Notes under the pieces: model-generated | Seen by the model: the letters and a program-made list of their open reading frames with translations, nothing else | Databases searched by the model: none | Told to the model about the DNA's origin: nothing | Made by a program: the position numbers and the translations under genes | In this document: piece after piece, positions 36,228 to 50,504 of the stretch | Position numbering within the stretch: the stretch's first letter is position 1 | Layout: each line of letters begins with the position of its first letter | Assembly (NCBI GenBank): GCA_027574665.1 | Contig: CM050659.1 | Span: 24,033,001-24,097,000 of the forward strand | Direction: 5' to 3' | Length of the DNA stretch: 64,000 bases | Origin: Rhynochetos jubatus | Taxonomy: Eukaryota; Chordata; Aves; Eurypygiformes; Rhynochetidae

Positions 36228-38372
36228 ATCAAAGAATGTGAGGTATGAAACGTCTTTTCCTCTCCCCCAACGTGGTCGCCTGAGAAAAGCTTTAGGGTTG
36301 CAGATGCAAGTGTTTCCAATGATTCCCAGACAGGATTACTTCATAGACGCTCCAGACATAGCTTTCATTCCTCCTTGACTTGACCACCCTGAGGAGACGG
36401 CACATTCTTCAGAGGAGGCTGCGAGTGAAAGGAGGAACAAGGGCACACAACGGTCTAGGACATACCAGCATGGAAAGCAGCCCCTGCAGGGGCCTGACGT
36501 ACCTCTCTGCTGCTGGCTTTGGCCCCAGCATTCACCCTCCACTCTCACTGCAGCCCACCCAGCACATGTTCTGCCTGCCCTTCACCTCCTCCCAGAGGAC
36601 TCCACAAATGAGGACTTGCTGCTACTCAGCCTTCAGATAAATATAGCATTTATCTGGAAGTGCATCTAGCCAAGAGCTCTCTCCTGTCTCCAAAGCACTG
36701 GGCAGGGAAATGGGAAGGTAGGCGGCCATCTAGATCTGTCTCCACTGCGTCCTTTCCCTGTGTCAGCTCAGAATTGTCACCACAGGTGAACTCGTGGGAG
36801 CATATCTGTGTATTGATGGATAGATTAGATGGATATTTTTGTTGCGTGTCAGCCCAAGAGTTCTTCATCGCTGCAGACAGTAACCCATGGATCACGTTAT
36901 GATTCCAACTTGTCAAAACCCTGCATTCAATTCCCCTTAATCTGACCTGAATTGCTCTACGCAGGGTAATTTGTACGCAGTGAGCAGTTATTTAGAAAGT
37001 TTCGGATGCTAAGGAAGGAATGCTTTAAAACTCTTTTAACTACATTACTTTATTATTTTGAGTAGCTCTCAGCAGATTAGCTCGTTTATCAAAGGTGACA
37101 CCTAAGGCTGAAAAGTCAACAGCAGTAATTCACAGGCTCCATGTGTGTCACAGCGCAGCACTAAACACGGTGTTCACTCACACATCAATGGGATTGAATC
37201 TGGCACCTCTCTCTGTTTCCTTCAAACTTATTTGTGTTGCACAGCTGCAAATAATGAAAGCAGTTGTTGTGCTGACTCTGTTCCAAGAACTATTCCCCAA
37301 CCTGCTCATGTGCACAGAAAGAATCAGTCACTATTGAAATCTATCTTGATACGAGCCAGGACCTCGCATGAAAAAACAAGTAGTAAATCTGTTGATGCAA
37401 GAGTGATTTCTCTCTTGTTCCTCCGCACTTTTAACATTTGTACTGGCCTTTTAACCTGGAATAAAGGGGCTGCCTATCGTCAGGGTACGAGTATGCAGTT
37501 CAGCCTGCTCACAAGGCAGGAGACAGGGAGAACACAGTGGGGTTTATTTTTCTGGAGGCAAAAAGTTGCCTTTAGTTCAGTGTTGAGGAGGCAGCACGAT
37601 AACCCATGCACGCATCAGGTTATAATTCATGGCGAGTGCCAGTAGAGGTCAGACTTTAAGCTGGCAACATAAAATAGGAAGGAGGGATTTCCTTTAGGTT
37701 TCCCTAAACATTGCTATTGGGAATGGCCATCAGTGATGAAATGAAAATTTAGCCAGAATTCAATAAAATAACACTGTTTTCACACGTCTCGAAAATGTGT
37801 TCTGATATCTGGCTGTGCAGACACCCAGAGCATCCTGCTAGAACCACAGATCTAATCCAGTCCCCATCGCCTTTAAAGTATAACCATGAAACAACTTTCA
37901 GTAGTAATCTAGAGCTGTCAGCCTTGTTTCAGGAGAGCTTTGCTACCATGGGGGCTTGGAAAATAACACTCACATAAATTAAAAGCAAAGAGATGAAAAT
38001 GAAAGTTCCTCCAGTTAAAGAGGTTGGTAAATGAAGTTTCGCTTGGCCATACCACACAAATTAAAGCTCTGGCCAATATTAACCCAAAATACGATCCCAC
38101 TTGGATATCTTTACGTAGCTGTTGGGGGATGATAACTTTGAAAGTCAGCTGGCCTGGCTATTTAAGTTCTTAGCTAGAACATGCATTAACAGGGAAATTT
38201 GGCGTGTACCATAAGGTAATATTAACAATGACACAGTATTTCAAACCACTGAGTCAATTAAATTATTGTACTGTATATCAGCTTACTCCTTTGACAATAA
38301 AATATGATGATAATTCATCCTACGTAAAAGACTTTGCAAAAGTGTAAGACGGATACCCTAGAGTGACATTAA

Positions 38373-38400
38373 GATGACCAGATGACCAGTAAATGACCAG
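38373..38400 (+). repeat. Short ATGACCAG direct repeats
   Basis: ATGACCAG occurs three times within 28 bases (GATGACCAGATGACCAGTAA then ATGACCAG). Minor local duplication in intron 1. Confidence 0.7.
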
Positions 38401-39599
38401 TTACAAAACCCTGGTTTAGCAAAAACCATGTTTCTTGAAAGCATTGTACGGTCTCCGGCAGCATTCAGCCTCTGCCTGGTGTATCAAAGAGAGGAGGATG
38501 CTCACTCATGTCCCTCCTCTACCATCTGCAGACTAAATCAGTGACTCCCAAGTCTTTCTTCTTGTTTCATAAGCCACTTGCACATGAGACTGTTGGGAAA
38601 ACCCCCAGACTAGCTGTACCGTATCCTTAAGCACTGTACAGTACAGCATGATCTTTGTAAGAGCTGAATAAAAGATGGTTTAAGCCCAACTGATGGGAAT
38701 TATCAGGATATGCCATGTGGATCCGCTCTGGGTCCTGTCCTTCCTTCCAGAAATCTTTGTATATGGAAATGATTCGTTTGCAGTGATTTGAGTCGGTAGA
38801 GCTGGATGAGGCTGAAGAGGGAGACCAACACAGCCCTTCATTTGTTTGGTTGGGTGACAACTGTCTAGATGAGACAGACACATTTCTACGCACACTAGTG
38901 TGGGCCTTCAATGCATGCAGTGTTCAGTAAGGAGACCTGCTACGTAGCTCACGTGCCAAAGAAGAAGGAAACTTGTCCCTACATCTAAGCTGGTGGCTCA
39001 ACTCTGCTGAAAATAAACACATTTCGGTGCCACAGAGATGTTTGGTTTCTAGAAAACATGAGTTTACTTGCATGTTGCAAGTTATTATTTTAGAGTATCA
39101 TTTTCTCTGTGTTCTCTGACGTCCAGTCAAGGATCAGTAGCCCAAATCTAAGGAAGGGAACCAAGAAGATAGTAAATACATGCAATTAGATCTCCGTTTT
39201 GTAGCTTGACTGGCATCTCAGGTGTCAAGGATGCTTATATAGAAAATTTTGCCTCAATATCATATGAGTGTTCCCGTTTCCTGTGTCTCAGGCAAAATGT
39301 CAGTGTGCTTTATACCCACATCCCTTTTGCTGCTACTCTGGTTATTTGCCACGCTGTTTAACCTGAACACCAGGAGCCCTCTGGATAGATTAGATACTAC
39401 TTCCTGGAACAGCACTCTGTAACGGGCCTTTGGATGCTACAGTAACAACATTTTTGTAAATCAGAGTGCTTCACAGGAGAGTTTAGAATCAGGGGAGGTT
39501 CGATACCAAGGGCAGCTATTTGTCTACTTCTTCTGTTGCAACTGGTAAGAGTCTAGGGAGAGAAAAGAAAATCTTCCCAAGGTTGAGTTATCTCAGCCT

Positions 39600-39700
39600 G
39601 TGTTAATTCACCTCCCAAAGGAAGCAATGATGCCAACCCTATCTTTAGGGATATTTAAAATTAGACAAGATAAAGGGCTAGGAGATGTCCTTCAGAAAAC
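39600..39700 (+). mobile_element. Possible ancient CR1/L3-type fragment
   Basis: CACCTCCCAAAGGAAGCAAT...GATATTTAAAATTAGACAAG resembles the conserved 3' portion of old CR1/L3 elements (gaggtggtggagtc...ggagatattcaaaa...ggacaa). Strongly diverged; assigned from pattern only. Confidence 0.35.
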
Positions 39701-42700
39701 ACTTGCTGGTGACCTACATGAAGTAATCTCTGAAAGCTTCAGTGTTAGGGCCATGCTGTTCTGCTGAGAGGTTCTTCCAGGGCCTGACCTGCGGTGCAGG
39801 TCTCTTCCCATTCCAGGCTTCGTTGGTGCTACCTCAGCGCTGCTGAGATTCAAAGGCAGAGTGTGTGTTCTCAGCGTTGGACTCAAAATTGACCATGAAC
39901 CAGATCTCAAAAGAGGGCTATGGCTGTTTTCAAAGAAATGGAAGAGCTGACAGAGGAATTTGGATGAGGTTCTACTGAATAAGAAGGTGGTTTGCAGAAC
40001 ACCCTCTGCCCGTGCTCCATAGCCACATCCTCGTATTGCCATCAAGCAGGATGACTGCCCACTGACCACCAAATGCTTATGGACTCGCTGCTGGGAGAGA
40101 CCCTCTTTTCTCAGGCCACACGCCCCACAGTTTCCCACCTGGAGAGTAGCCAGTGCACATCCGGCAGTCAGCCCTGCTCCATGGGGATGCCGGTGGGTTG
40201 GGTAGGCAGCATTGCACAAACTCCAGTAGAAACCAGGCAATACGTATTCTCAGGCCTTTTGCATAGTCATGAATTCCTCCTCCCCATCACCCAGCCCTCT
40301 TTTCTAGGAAAAGCTATCAGCTTGCATGGAAACATTTCTTTGTAAAGAACATCTGTGTCCTCCTGTGTGATGAATCACTGACCTGCAGAAGGAGCGGGCC
40401 AGGGGACGGCCACGAGAGGGATGGAGTTGAAATCAGAACAGGGAAGGTGGATGGCCAGAGTGAAGCAGAAGAAAAGCGCACCCCAGTTAGCATTGTTTGG
40501 TCATTTTTCCTTGAACTATAAATCCAGAAGCCAATGAGCCAGAACCTCTCAAGATCAACTCGATGTGCCACACTAAACAGGGATGGATTCGATGAAATCG
40601 CGGGGATCGTGTGTGTCAGGAATGTGTAAATGCTTAGCGTTAGTAAAATCTGCCTGGTGAGTAATTACTTTGTTTTCTCAGTTTCTTAAGTTTGCCCACT
40701 AGGAAGAAATGGGCTGAAACCAGCTTTGGACTTGACGCTGGAATCTGTTTTCGATCAGCTCTGTGTTCCACTTCTGTCGGCTGTCTCTGTGTGCCTCTCT
40801 CAAGAGGTTTTCCTTTTTTTTTGGTTTGTTTTGAAGGGGGGGAAGTCGCTATTTTGGGAGACAAGATAAAAGCAGTTTGCTGGAGATGCGGAGAGAGAAC
40901 CTAACGATCTGCTTAGAAACCAATCGCAGTTTCAGTTACGTTTCCGCAGCCCCAGGCGACGTTATGTTATCTCTTGCCTGCAACCTCGCTGGGTAGTTCG
41001 GCCTAACTAGGTCTGGAAGCTGGTTTCCTCGCTGGTTTGCATTAAGCTGGAAAGTACCAATCGGACCCAGGGAATTGGCTGCAAATCACTTGTGAAATCC
41101 TTCTTAATGACAAACTCCATCGGCCGTGGAACAGGGCTTCAATCACTTCCTTACAGCCTCCACCACACTGTTACCCTGACATGACCCCAACTTCTCCCCT
41201 GTTTGTTAGGCTTCTCCGCAGCTGTGACATAATGTTTTTGATGGCAGGGTTGGGAGGAATTCTGCTTGTGGCAAAGCAGGAATCTGCTTCGAATTAGCAC
41301 TGCACATATTTATCAAGTCTACATAGCATGGCTGCCTGTTGACAAAGTCCCTTCTCCTGTCCCCCGCAGGTCTGCGGATCAGCTCATTTGACCTGCAAAG
41401 CTTCGGAGGAAAAGCGGTTGCTGGTGCCTGGGCGCAGCCTCCCACGAGCCCAGAGAAGGAGCAGCAGGTGGGTGTTACATCAGGTGTGACGGCCAGAGCT
41501 CAGCTTGCTTCTTTGGTGCCAGATCCTGACTTCTGGGTTTACTTTGAGGGGCTTTGTGGGGGGTCAGACACTTAAAGGTCCCCATTGCCTTGCTGCCAGG
41601 CTGCATCCTCTGTGCTCCTGCAGCCCCTTAGCTAGAGCACCTCCTTCTCCAACAGGTTGGTTAGGTTGCAGCAGATCAGTGCATCATCTGAAAAATCTAT
41701 AGCATAGGGGAGATAAACTGTAGCACGGTGACCTTGGAGGCAGCGGATTTGATGTGTGGGACCCTGCTTTGAAAGGTGCTTTAGGGCAGTCACTTCCAAG
41801 AAAAGAAAACATTGCCAGGTACCCAGGAGCAGACCCGGTTTGCATTAAAGCCATCTACGCCGCTTAGCGAAAGCTGGGCAGGAAATTCTTTGCTCTTCAT
41901 GTCTAAATATTTAAGATCTATTTATTTATTTTAATTCCTGTTGTGCCTAGGAATAAAACACAAATCCTTCAAAGGTTTTTCTTATTATGAAAAGCAGCAA
42001 CATAAAAAGACTCATCTAAAAATAGCCAGATATTTAGGGCAGGCCCCGGTAGCGGGAGGCACAGATTCAACGGCTTGATTCCACCAAGGAACGTGGTGTC
42101 CCCAGCATCCTACACGTGCATCTCAGTGGCAAGGTCATGGCATCGCTGGCTTGTGACCAGAAACACCATCCTGGCTGGAGAAACTGGAAAACTGCATCTA
42201 ACCCGGCCACTTTCTACACGGGATTTTGCCACAGCGTAATTTTCTAATGGAAAGCTGTTTTGTGATAAAACCCCGAACTGATTCTGGTTTTACTATTGAC
42301 TTCAAGCAAAGCAGAATCAAGCACACGGCTCTCTTCCTAAAAATCTCACCTCTTCATCCCTAGAGTTTATTGCAGTTCCTATAGACAGGCAAAGCATGTA
42401 CCTGCCCTTTGAACAATACAATTAGTTCCTGTGCTGGAGAGTTAACAAGGTCAACAAATGGGAATCTACAGGTAATGAAATGAGGAAAGAGGCTCCTGGT
42501 TTTGGAGCTCTCTCCTGTCTACCTCTTGCAGAGTGTCAGAAGCCCTGGTAAGAAATACAGAACTATATAAAAATGGCTGAGAGAAAAAGGAATGCTGAAA
42601 GTTAGGGGAGTGCTGAATGAAAGCAAAGTGAGAGCTTCATGTCACCAACAAAGGAAAATGTCACTGTTGGGGTTCAGGAAAAGTACCAAGGTGGGAGATG

Positions 42701-45700
42701 AAAGAATAATACAAATGCATGCAGGCAATTAAGAACATTCCTTCCCAGCCTGAATCCACGCATACAGCCTTGATTTGCTGCACTAAGATTTCAGAGACTA
42801 ATCCCAGTAATGAAATCCAGGCCTGAGCCACTGGAGAATAAGCAAACCAGCTGATCAAGGTAGAGCAAGCATTTGCTGGGGTCCTCACTCGCTTCTTTCA
42901 GACGTCTGTTCCCTCTTGTCTTGATTAGTCAGTAAAATTTTTAGTACGGCATATGAATTTTGGTCTGGCAGATGTGAAAACAGCGTTACTGAGGGATTTC
43001 TCCACATGCTGATGAAAATCAACAGGTTCCTAGCGCCTCTTGCTGAATATGGTGGTACTTGTGCGTGACATATGTCAGGGGAAGAGGGGGACACAATGCC
43101 CACCACAGGGAAACAGATTCATTGAAAATGCAAGTATTGCACCGTCAAGCAAAGGTGGGTTTCATTTTTTTTCTGGATGTGCCGTACGGTTACGCAGATG
43201 CCTGGATCTGCCCAACCAAGCCAAGAGGAGAACAACCACTAGTCTAGCCAACGACATGCAATACTGAAAGAAACACGCGTGTTTTCCAGCTGGAAAGGGA
43301 GGCTGACCATTTGGTTGCACTCTTAAGCTATCAAAATGTTTATGTCAATTTAAAACAGACTCTTGGGGAGAGTACAAAAACAAAGATGAATTTTCAGGCT
43401 GAGACCTCAGATGCCAAATTGTAAACCCTTGGCTAAAAGCTCTTAGGGTAGAAACAACTGCACAGCATTAACTGCATAGCAGTGGTTCATACAGGAGCCG
43501 TAAGAATAAAGACAGCATTTAGGAAAATTGTGAGGCATTTCATTTGGGCTTTACTGCAAGGTCAGAGGATGGAAGGAGCTTTGGGGAAAAGATAAAATAT
43601 TGTTTGAGAGTAAAAAGAGCGGTATGTCAGCACCAATCCTGCAGACCTCATTCACAGGGGCTGTTACGTTGGTAGGAACATCTGCCCAGTGGGAATAGTC
43701 CACTGAGCCTGGACTGACTCCACCCTGCAGTCCAAGATAAAGACATCAGGACACTGGCCAATGGCACCGTCATGAAGGGGCAGTTCGTGCTGCAAGGAAA
43801 CAAACTCTCGTGTGCTCCCATCACCACTGGGAAGAAGGACAGCAGATCAGTTTTGATATTCTTAATTTATTTGAGCTATTTTAAAATTACAAATCCCTAA
43901 ACCAAGTATTAGATCTGTTTAGCTTTTAAAAAAACCTTTCTAAAAGAGTTCTTTTTATTTTTTCAGAGTTTTGTTTGTTTGGCTTTTGGCCATGAAAATA
44001 TAGTTCCTCTTAAGAGATTTAATGTGATTGTACCAGGACATCAAAAAAGCATGATTCAGTAGCCTGTTAGGGGGCTCAGAAAACATGAGCCAATTCACAC
44101 AAGTATAGTGGAGGTCTCCTGCTGCGTGCCTGCCATGAGCCCCATACCCACACAGTAGAAGTGCTAATGTTTGAGTGCAGTCCCAGGGTCGGATTCACAT
44201 CAGTTTTACTGCCGTGCACCGACTGATCTTCTCCCGATCTCCTCAAATACACACGAGCAGCAACGTGGCATGCTTGTGAGTGAACAATGCTAAGCATGAC
44301 CTGGCTACTGTTTGAAAATGCGAATGGATGAGTAGTTCTCTGCATGATTCACCAAGCTTTGGGGTTTCTTAGACCAGGCATACAGTTATTTTGGAAGACG
44401 TGTTATTTTATTGCTGCAATGAAGAAGGGAACTTTCTCTTTTCCCTGGTTTTCAGAGAAATGTGGGGCTTCAGCAAGGAGTCAGAGAAGGAAAATTGCCA
44501 TTTTTCCTTTGAAGTCTCCAGTTCTGAACTTGTAGAATCTTCCATGTGTCCTAGATGGACTTAGACCCTCCTGACACAATCTCTTAAGCCAATGAGTTGC
44601 AGTAGGGACTGAATGCTGCTATGACTTCAAGCTCTCTAGTCCCTCCTGGGTGTCTTACTAGTGGGACAAGGTCCTTTGCAGCAAACTGAGTCTTGCACTG
44701 GAAGCAGCCGTTCAACCTCTTAGACATTCCCACTTTGCACGGAGTTTACAAGCTGGATTTTACAACTTTGTCACGTGCCTCCCTATACTGCCATGAGATC
44801 TCATTGTAGTTTAAAGGGAAAATCAATCTGCAGATGTGTTTTTACAGGGTAGATGATTACAGAGTTGTAATTCAGATATCTAGCAATAAAATAGAAGGCA
44901 GTAAGAAGGCTCTTGTAGGAACCTTCCATTTGCACACTTCTGCAATATGCTAATTTATCTGTTCCACTGACGATTCCTTAAATGAACATTTATTATTAAA
45001 GACCTGAATCCTGTGGATTTGGAGAATAGTAACATGCAAATCTTCTTTCCCCTTCTCATTAAGCCCTGCTTTAGCTGTGAGGTTTAGGATCTGCAGTCTT
45101 TGCTGACCCTCCAGGACAGCCGCAGGAAGAGGGAGGAAAGGAAATTGTTTTGTATTCAGAGCCAAATATAAAATCAACTTGATGTTCTTTTCTCCCTCAT
45201 CAAGCGATTCACGTTCCTCCCCTCTATCGACTTTGCCCGACACTGCAGAATCAGTGCACTTTGCCGAGTCCTTAATGCAAAGCCCAACAGAAAAAGTACT
45301 TCAAGTACAAAGTTGAATGTTTTCCTATTTAAAATGCAAACAGGATAAAATCTGCAGCTTTAGCTCTTCTGTTTTCTTAAAAGAACAGACTCCTCACCCC
45401 ACTCCTGTGCAGGACTCAGCAAAAGAGGGAAAGGTACTTTCAGATACAGAAGACCTCAGCTGTCTGATTCTTGTTGCAAAGCATGGTGAGGCTTCTCCTG
45501 AAGCTCATGGCTGTGGTATCTCACCCTCGCCTCCCTCTGTCCCCATATCAGGACAGGCAGTCAGTGTCGCACAGTATGCAGTGAGAGGCTGTCCTGCTTT
45601 GAGAGCAGGCAGGAAACGTCAGGCATTACCCCAAGATAAACCTGTTTCCCCACAAGTTCCATCTATCACCCGCAGATTTAGGAGGAACACGTAAGGTGCT

Positions 45701-46170
45701 GACAAGCCCCCAGATTTTGGCTCTCTTCAAGAGTTACACCTATTTTGCTGTGACTTGAGCTATGCTTCCCACAGCAGAGAACAGCTGGTAGCACCCCAAA
45801 CCCAGGGAAAGCTTATCAGGGCAAAGCCTTGAGCTGGTGCTTTGAGTGGGGGTGAATCTGCATCCCTCGCCCCATTCACAGGGGTTCATTGTGCACATGC
45901 CTCCAGCCTGTCCTTCTCATCATGTGCTTTCATCTCTCCCGGTTTTAAAGAAATCAGTGACCACCCCACCCTGTTGTACAGCAACTGTAGGGCTATTTAC
46001 CACTTTGAAAGGAAATCCCATGTCACAACCCCTAAGAGCACAAGGAATAATGTCCGGAATTCCTTTATCTGTGACTAGCCCTGGCGCACAGTCCCTTTCC
46101 CGTCTCTTAAGTATACACAAATATATTCTTTTGTCAAGGCAGTAGGCCCAGATTTTAATGATGGTTTATT

Positions 46171-46189
46171 AAAAAAAAAAAAAAAAAAA
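46171..46189 (+). repeat. Poly-A run of 19
   Basis: Nineteen A following GGTTTATT in intron 1. No retrocopy body was recognised 5' of it, so it is listed as a simple repeat only. Confidence 0.9.
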
Positions 46190-47260
46190 GGCTTTGGCAA
46201 GACTCAAGAACAAACATTCTCTGACTTCAGGCCCTTTTGTCCTTCAAGGTGAAAAGTGACTATAAAGAATAAGGAAAAAAGAATCACTGGTCTTTGCCCT
46301 GCATAGTAAATTTGACCTCTGCTGTTTTAACAGGACCTAAAATTGGTGTCCTGGGCTAATCAGGGAAGTAATGTGATAACTCTTTATCCATGGCTGCTCT
46401 GCATGATGATTTTGTTTAAAGGGATCAAAATTACTCTGGGCATTGCAATTTTTTTTAAAACCCTCAGCTCCAACGCTTCTGTTCATGTTTCACGCCAAAT
46501 TTTGCTCAGCTAAAGGTCATACTTACAAGTTTGTAGAGTGATGGTGTAGAAGGCACTAATGGACACTATCAGTTCTGAGGGCACTGCTCCCCTTGGATGA
46601 CAGGATGGAAAGGAGTGAGACGCGGCATGTACTTAAATGCCCCTCCCCCACATGGGTCCAGAACTCTGGCCGTTTCCTGCACCCACCAGGCCTTGCAGCA
46701 GCAGAATGTGTTCTGCTCACACTATAAAGCAGATGACAAGGGACTCACATCTCCATCTGAGACATCCTCCCAGGGCTGGCAGATACAGGGCATCCCTGCG
46801 ATGCTCGTGCCCTTCCATAGCATCAGCTAGAAGCCTACAGGGTCACCTTCCTGCATCCCGAGCGGCACTGGGAGCCTTTGCGTGGGCAGCTGAATCAGGT
46901 GCTGACATTTGCCTCCTTCCAGGCTGGCAGGACAATGCAGGGTGCAACCTGGACCATCAGCTCCAGGAGAGAGGGGAGGTAAATCTGTAGTAGGAAACGT
47001 CTGGGAGCAGGGAAGTTGCAACAGAAATATTGGCACCAGCAGACTGAGGGAAGCGGGGGAGGCAGGCAGGAGAAGGAATCTTTCCAGGAAAAGAACATTT
47101 GTATCAGATACTTCCAAAAATAAAATATCATCGTGTTGGAGAAATGTTCTAAATATTGGCAGCACCGCTGGCTCGGCCCACCACTCTTTTCGGCACACTT
47201 GCAAATCATTTTTATAAAAAGTGTCTATGATCTTTCATTTTTGAGTCCTCTCCTGCAAAG

Positions 47261-47276
47261 AAAAAAAAAAAAAAAA
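47261..47276 (+). repeat. Poly-A run of 16
   Basis: Sixteen A after CCTGCAAAG in intron 1; on the gene strand it is a T run. Confidence 0.9.
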
Positions 47277-50176
47277 GACATGTGCCAATGGGGGACCACA
47301 GAGCAGCCCCAAGTGATTCACGGCACCCCTTCTCGCTGGGTGGTGATATTAGAAAGCTGACAGCCTTGCTGCAGTACAAATAACTCACCAGCTGGCGTTT
47401 ACTGGCTTTTTTATTTATATTCCTACAGCACACAGGCAATGCCAGATGTGCTGTCCCTGATTCATGTCTATTGTGTTTGATGTCTCTCATCAGAATCAAC
47501 CCTGGGCTAAATCCAGAAACTAAACTGTTTTTAGCAGAGGTAAATATTTAGGCAAGTCTGTGATTGGCAAGAACCTGTCCCTCTCTTTGCATCCCTCTTA
47601 AAAGTGAAATAAAGGTAGCAGCTCAGAGCGTGAGTATGTCAAAGATCTTGACTACGCAGGAGGAACACGGTGTGCTCTCACTGCCGACTGAGCACCTGCC
47701 TTGTAAAAAGGCTCCCAAGGAGGGGAGAATTTGGCAGGAGAGGACCTTCCAGGGGCTGAAACCGGCGCATTTACACAGCATTGTGTCTGTGTGCTGGACC
47801 ACAGCATCACACCTGCTCTTATCTCTGCACTGTCAGGCTTTCTCCTGTCTCTAGGGCATGACAGACAGTTGTTGATAGCAGACACTATCACAGCCTCAGA
47901 CTACAAGGAATAAATTACACTGCTTTCCCTGCCTTTTGTCAGGTGTGGATGTGCACATAGTAAATTGTTTGGATGGCTGTTAGTTGTAAGTCTTGATTTT
48001 CCTTTGCCGTCTGCATTCTGGCCCACAAAGTGTGCCTATACCACCAAGGTTTCGGTTGTAGACAGTGCGTGGAAAGGCTGGATACATGGGGTTTTCCTCA
48101 TGTGTTGACAAGCTCACTTATTTCTCCACTTACTGAGTGACCTACACTACGTGAAGAAATCCAGCACGCCCCTCCGCGCTTTGTTGCAAGGTCTCCTGAG
48201 AATGGCCTCTCTCTCCTATGTCGGGATCTTCCACAATTCCCACAGCTCTGGCTTGCCTGGCCTGCCCACATCAGAGGGACTGCCTTGACAAGAAGCCTCG
48301 TCAGAGCAGAAGGATGGTCTGGCTGTGCAAGGCCCAAGCGAAGCGACTGAAGGAGAAATTCAGGGTGGCTGTTCCCTTGTTCGAGATTTCATTGTGGCAC
48401 AGCCCACATGCCAGTTGACCTCTAGTATTGTCCTGCTTACAACGAAAGTGCATGACACTGAACTCCTAGGGGACACGACCAGCTATGTGGATTCAGTTCA
48501 CACCAATCAAAGTAGGCGAGTGCCTTCCATTTCCCTCACAGCCACTTGGCAGTCAGCGACGGTGATTTAAGGCCAACTTACTCACGACTGGGATTTTATT
48601 TCCCAGCTTTATTTGCTTCACCTTAGTTTTCCAGACTGTCTGATGCCATGAGGAGATGAGCCCGTATATTACAGATCATCTAGGCTAATGTTGACTGTAA
48701 CGGGTCACAAATATTCCTACCCCCATGTCAGAAAGACTCATGATTTTGCCAGCATTGTCCCAGAAGGGGAAACCCACCTCCATACACACATACTCTTCTT
48801 ACAAAGCTGCGGCATCGCTCCGACTGTTTCAAAGAGACGAGGCTGTTGTGCAACCAAACTAGAAGGCGGTTCTTGGTTTCACCGACGCCGTGTTTCAGAC
48901 TGCATGCATGCCTGTTCCGAGAAAAGCTGATTTTGGATGCAGGTACTATAGGGAGTACAACCTAACAGTGTTGATACTAAAGGCAGGCAAGCATCACAAA
49001 CTTAGCACAAAGTACCCCAAGTCCTGGGTAGGCGTTCAAGAATACCTCCCTATTTTGTATTCTGCCCGGTATCTGCTTTTCAGCGAGGTCAGAAGAGATT
49101 GTTATTCCCATCAGTGCTGCTGTGTTGAAATGTGGAATTTTTCAGGAATTTTTCATTAACGTTGGCTCTGGCAGATAAAATATTGGCCATGCCAAAGACA
49201 ACATGCTTGGGAATATGTTGCTCTTGAGCACAAAGATACCGTACCCTCAGCACTGCACTTCACACAGCAAACGGATTGCCCCAGCTGACACAGAATAATA
49301 GCCATGAATACTGATAATGCCCAGGCATTTTGGTTTACCTATATTCTCATCTTCATTAAAATGCCAGGATAGCATATTCCAGTGAAAACTCGCTTATGCT
49401 GTTCCCTTTTAGGTGCGTGAAACCGCTCGGTAAGAGATTAAGCAATTGTAATTCTAGCTTAGCCTGGAGGTAAAGATCAACTTTCTACCTCTTCAATAAC
49501 TTGATCTTTTTTAGATGGCTTAACTACACATGAAAAGAGCCAGATTATTGGTCACCTATATCCAAAGCAGTGGCTGAATGAGTGCTAAGTATTTAGTAGC
49601 TTTTCTGGGCTGGCTTCACAAAGGTACTCTGTTCCAGGGCAAGTGAGGAATTCAAGACAGCTCTCATCCATAAACCCATCCAGTCCCTGGTCTTTCAGCA
49701 CCGAGAGGTGCCTGTGACAGTCATTCTGTGGGGCAGACCTCTCCCTCACCAGCTCAGCTTGGCCAGCACACCGTGGTACCTCCCTCACCCTCCAGACACC
49801 TCCACACACAGCTTCAGTAACACATTTTGGTTCCTGGGGCATCTCTCTGCACTGTAGGCTCCTGTCTGCGCTGCCTCCTGCTCACATCATTCCCAGAGGC
49901 TTGCAGCCCCCTTCTTCCTTCAGCAGCCCCTTCGCAACCTCAACACTGACCCCCTGGGCTCCTTCTGTCCTGTTGGCTTCTGTCCTACCAAGATCCCCCA
50001 GCAGAGAAGTCTGTGTAGCTGCTGGAGACAGCAATGCCTACTGAAGTAAATACTTACATCTGCCTGGTCACCTGCCTGGGGAAAACCAAACGCTTCCCAA
50101 AGAGGAACAATGTCTCTTTTTGTCCTTCTTCCCACACTTCCGCAAGACAAAATCTTAACAAGTATCAAAATAAGCC

Positions 50177-50458
50177 TTAGAGGTTTGGTATCCAGGTACA
50201 AGAAGAGGTGTGGAATGGGTTGTCTTGTTTGTACGTGTGTGTCCCGTTCATCGTTTTCTGCATGGCTGCGCCTACGCTCCAAGGGCCTTTGGGCGTGAGG
50301 ATCCAAACAGGCGATGCAAACTTTTGTGGAAACTGGTAGTTAAACCTCAGCTGTAGGTTTGGGTGGGTGCAGACGTCATAGCAAAACATCCACGGCAGAA
50401 AGGCCAGTACCAGAATGGCAATAATAATCGTCATGACGGTCTGCATCCCCAAGATGGC
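50177..50458 (-). other. Exon-like open frame with a hydrophobic segment, unknown identity, in intron 1
   Basis: After a plausible acceptor (TTAAACCCCCTTGCAG) a 93-codon frame runs to TAA on the gene strand; the first ATG inside is at 50446. It starts AILGMQTVMTIIIAILVLAF, a possible membrane-spanning or signal-anchor helix, then has CYDVCTHPNLQLRFNYQF, ASPVWILTPKGPW and an NGT sequon. Codons are balanced and the peptide looks protein-like, but I recognise no family. No poly(A) signal or convincing donor follows. It may be a decayed retrocopy, an exon of an unknown nested gene, or chance. Confidence 0.28.
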
Positions 50459-50504
50459 CTGCAAGGGGGTTTAACCTCGCAACTTGTTTGTGAGGTTGGT
50501 AAGT

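Noticed and set aside
39692..40240. 182-codon minus-strand open frame.
   Set aside because: Low-complexity Ser/Leu/His-rich translation, no recognised motif, no splice or promoter context; likely chance.
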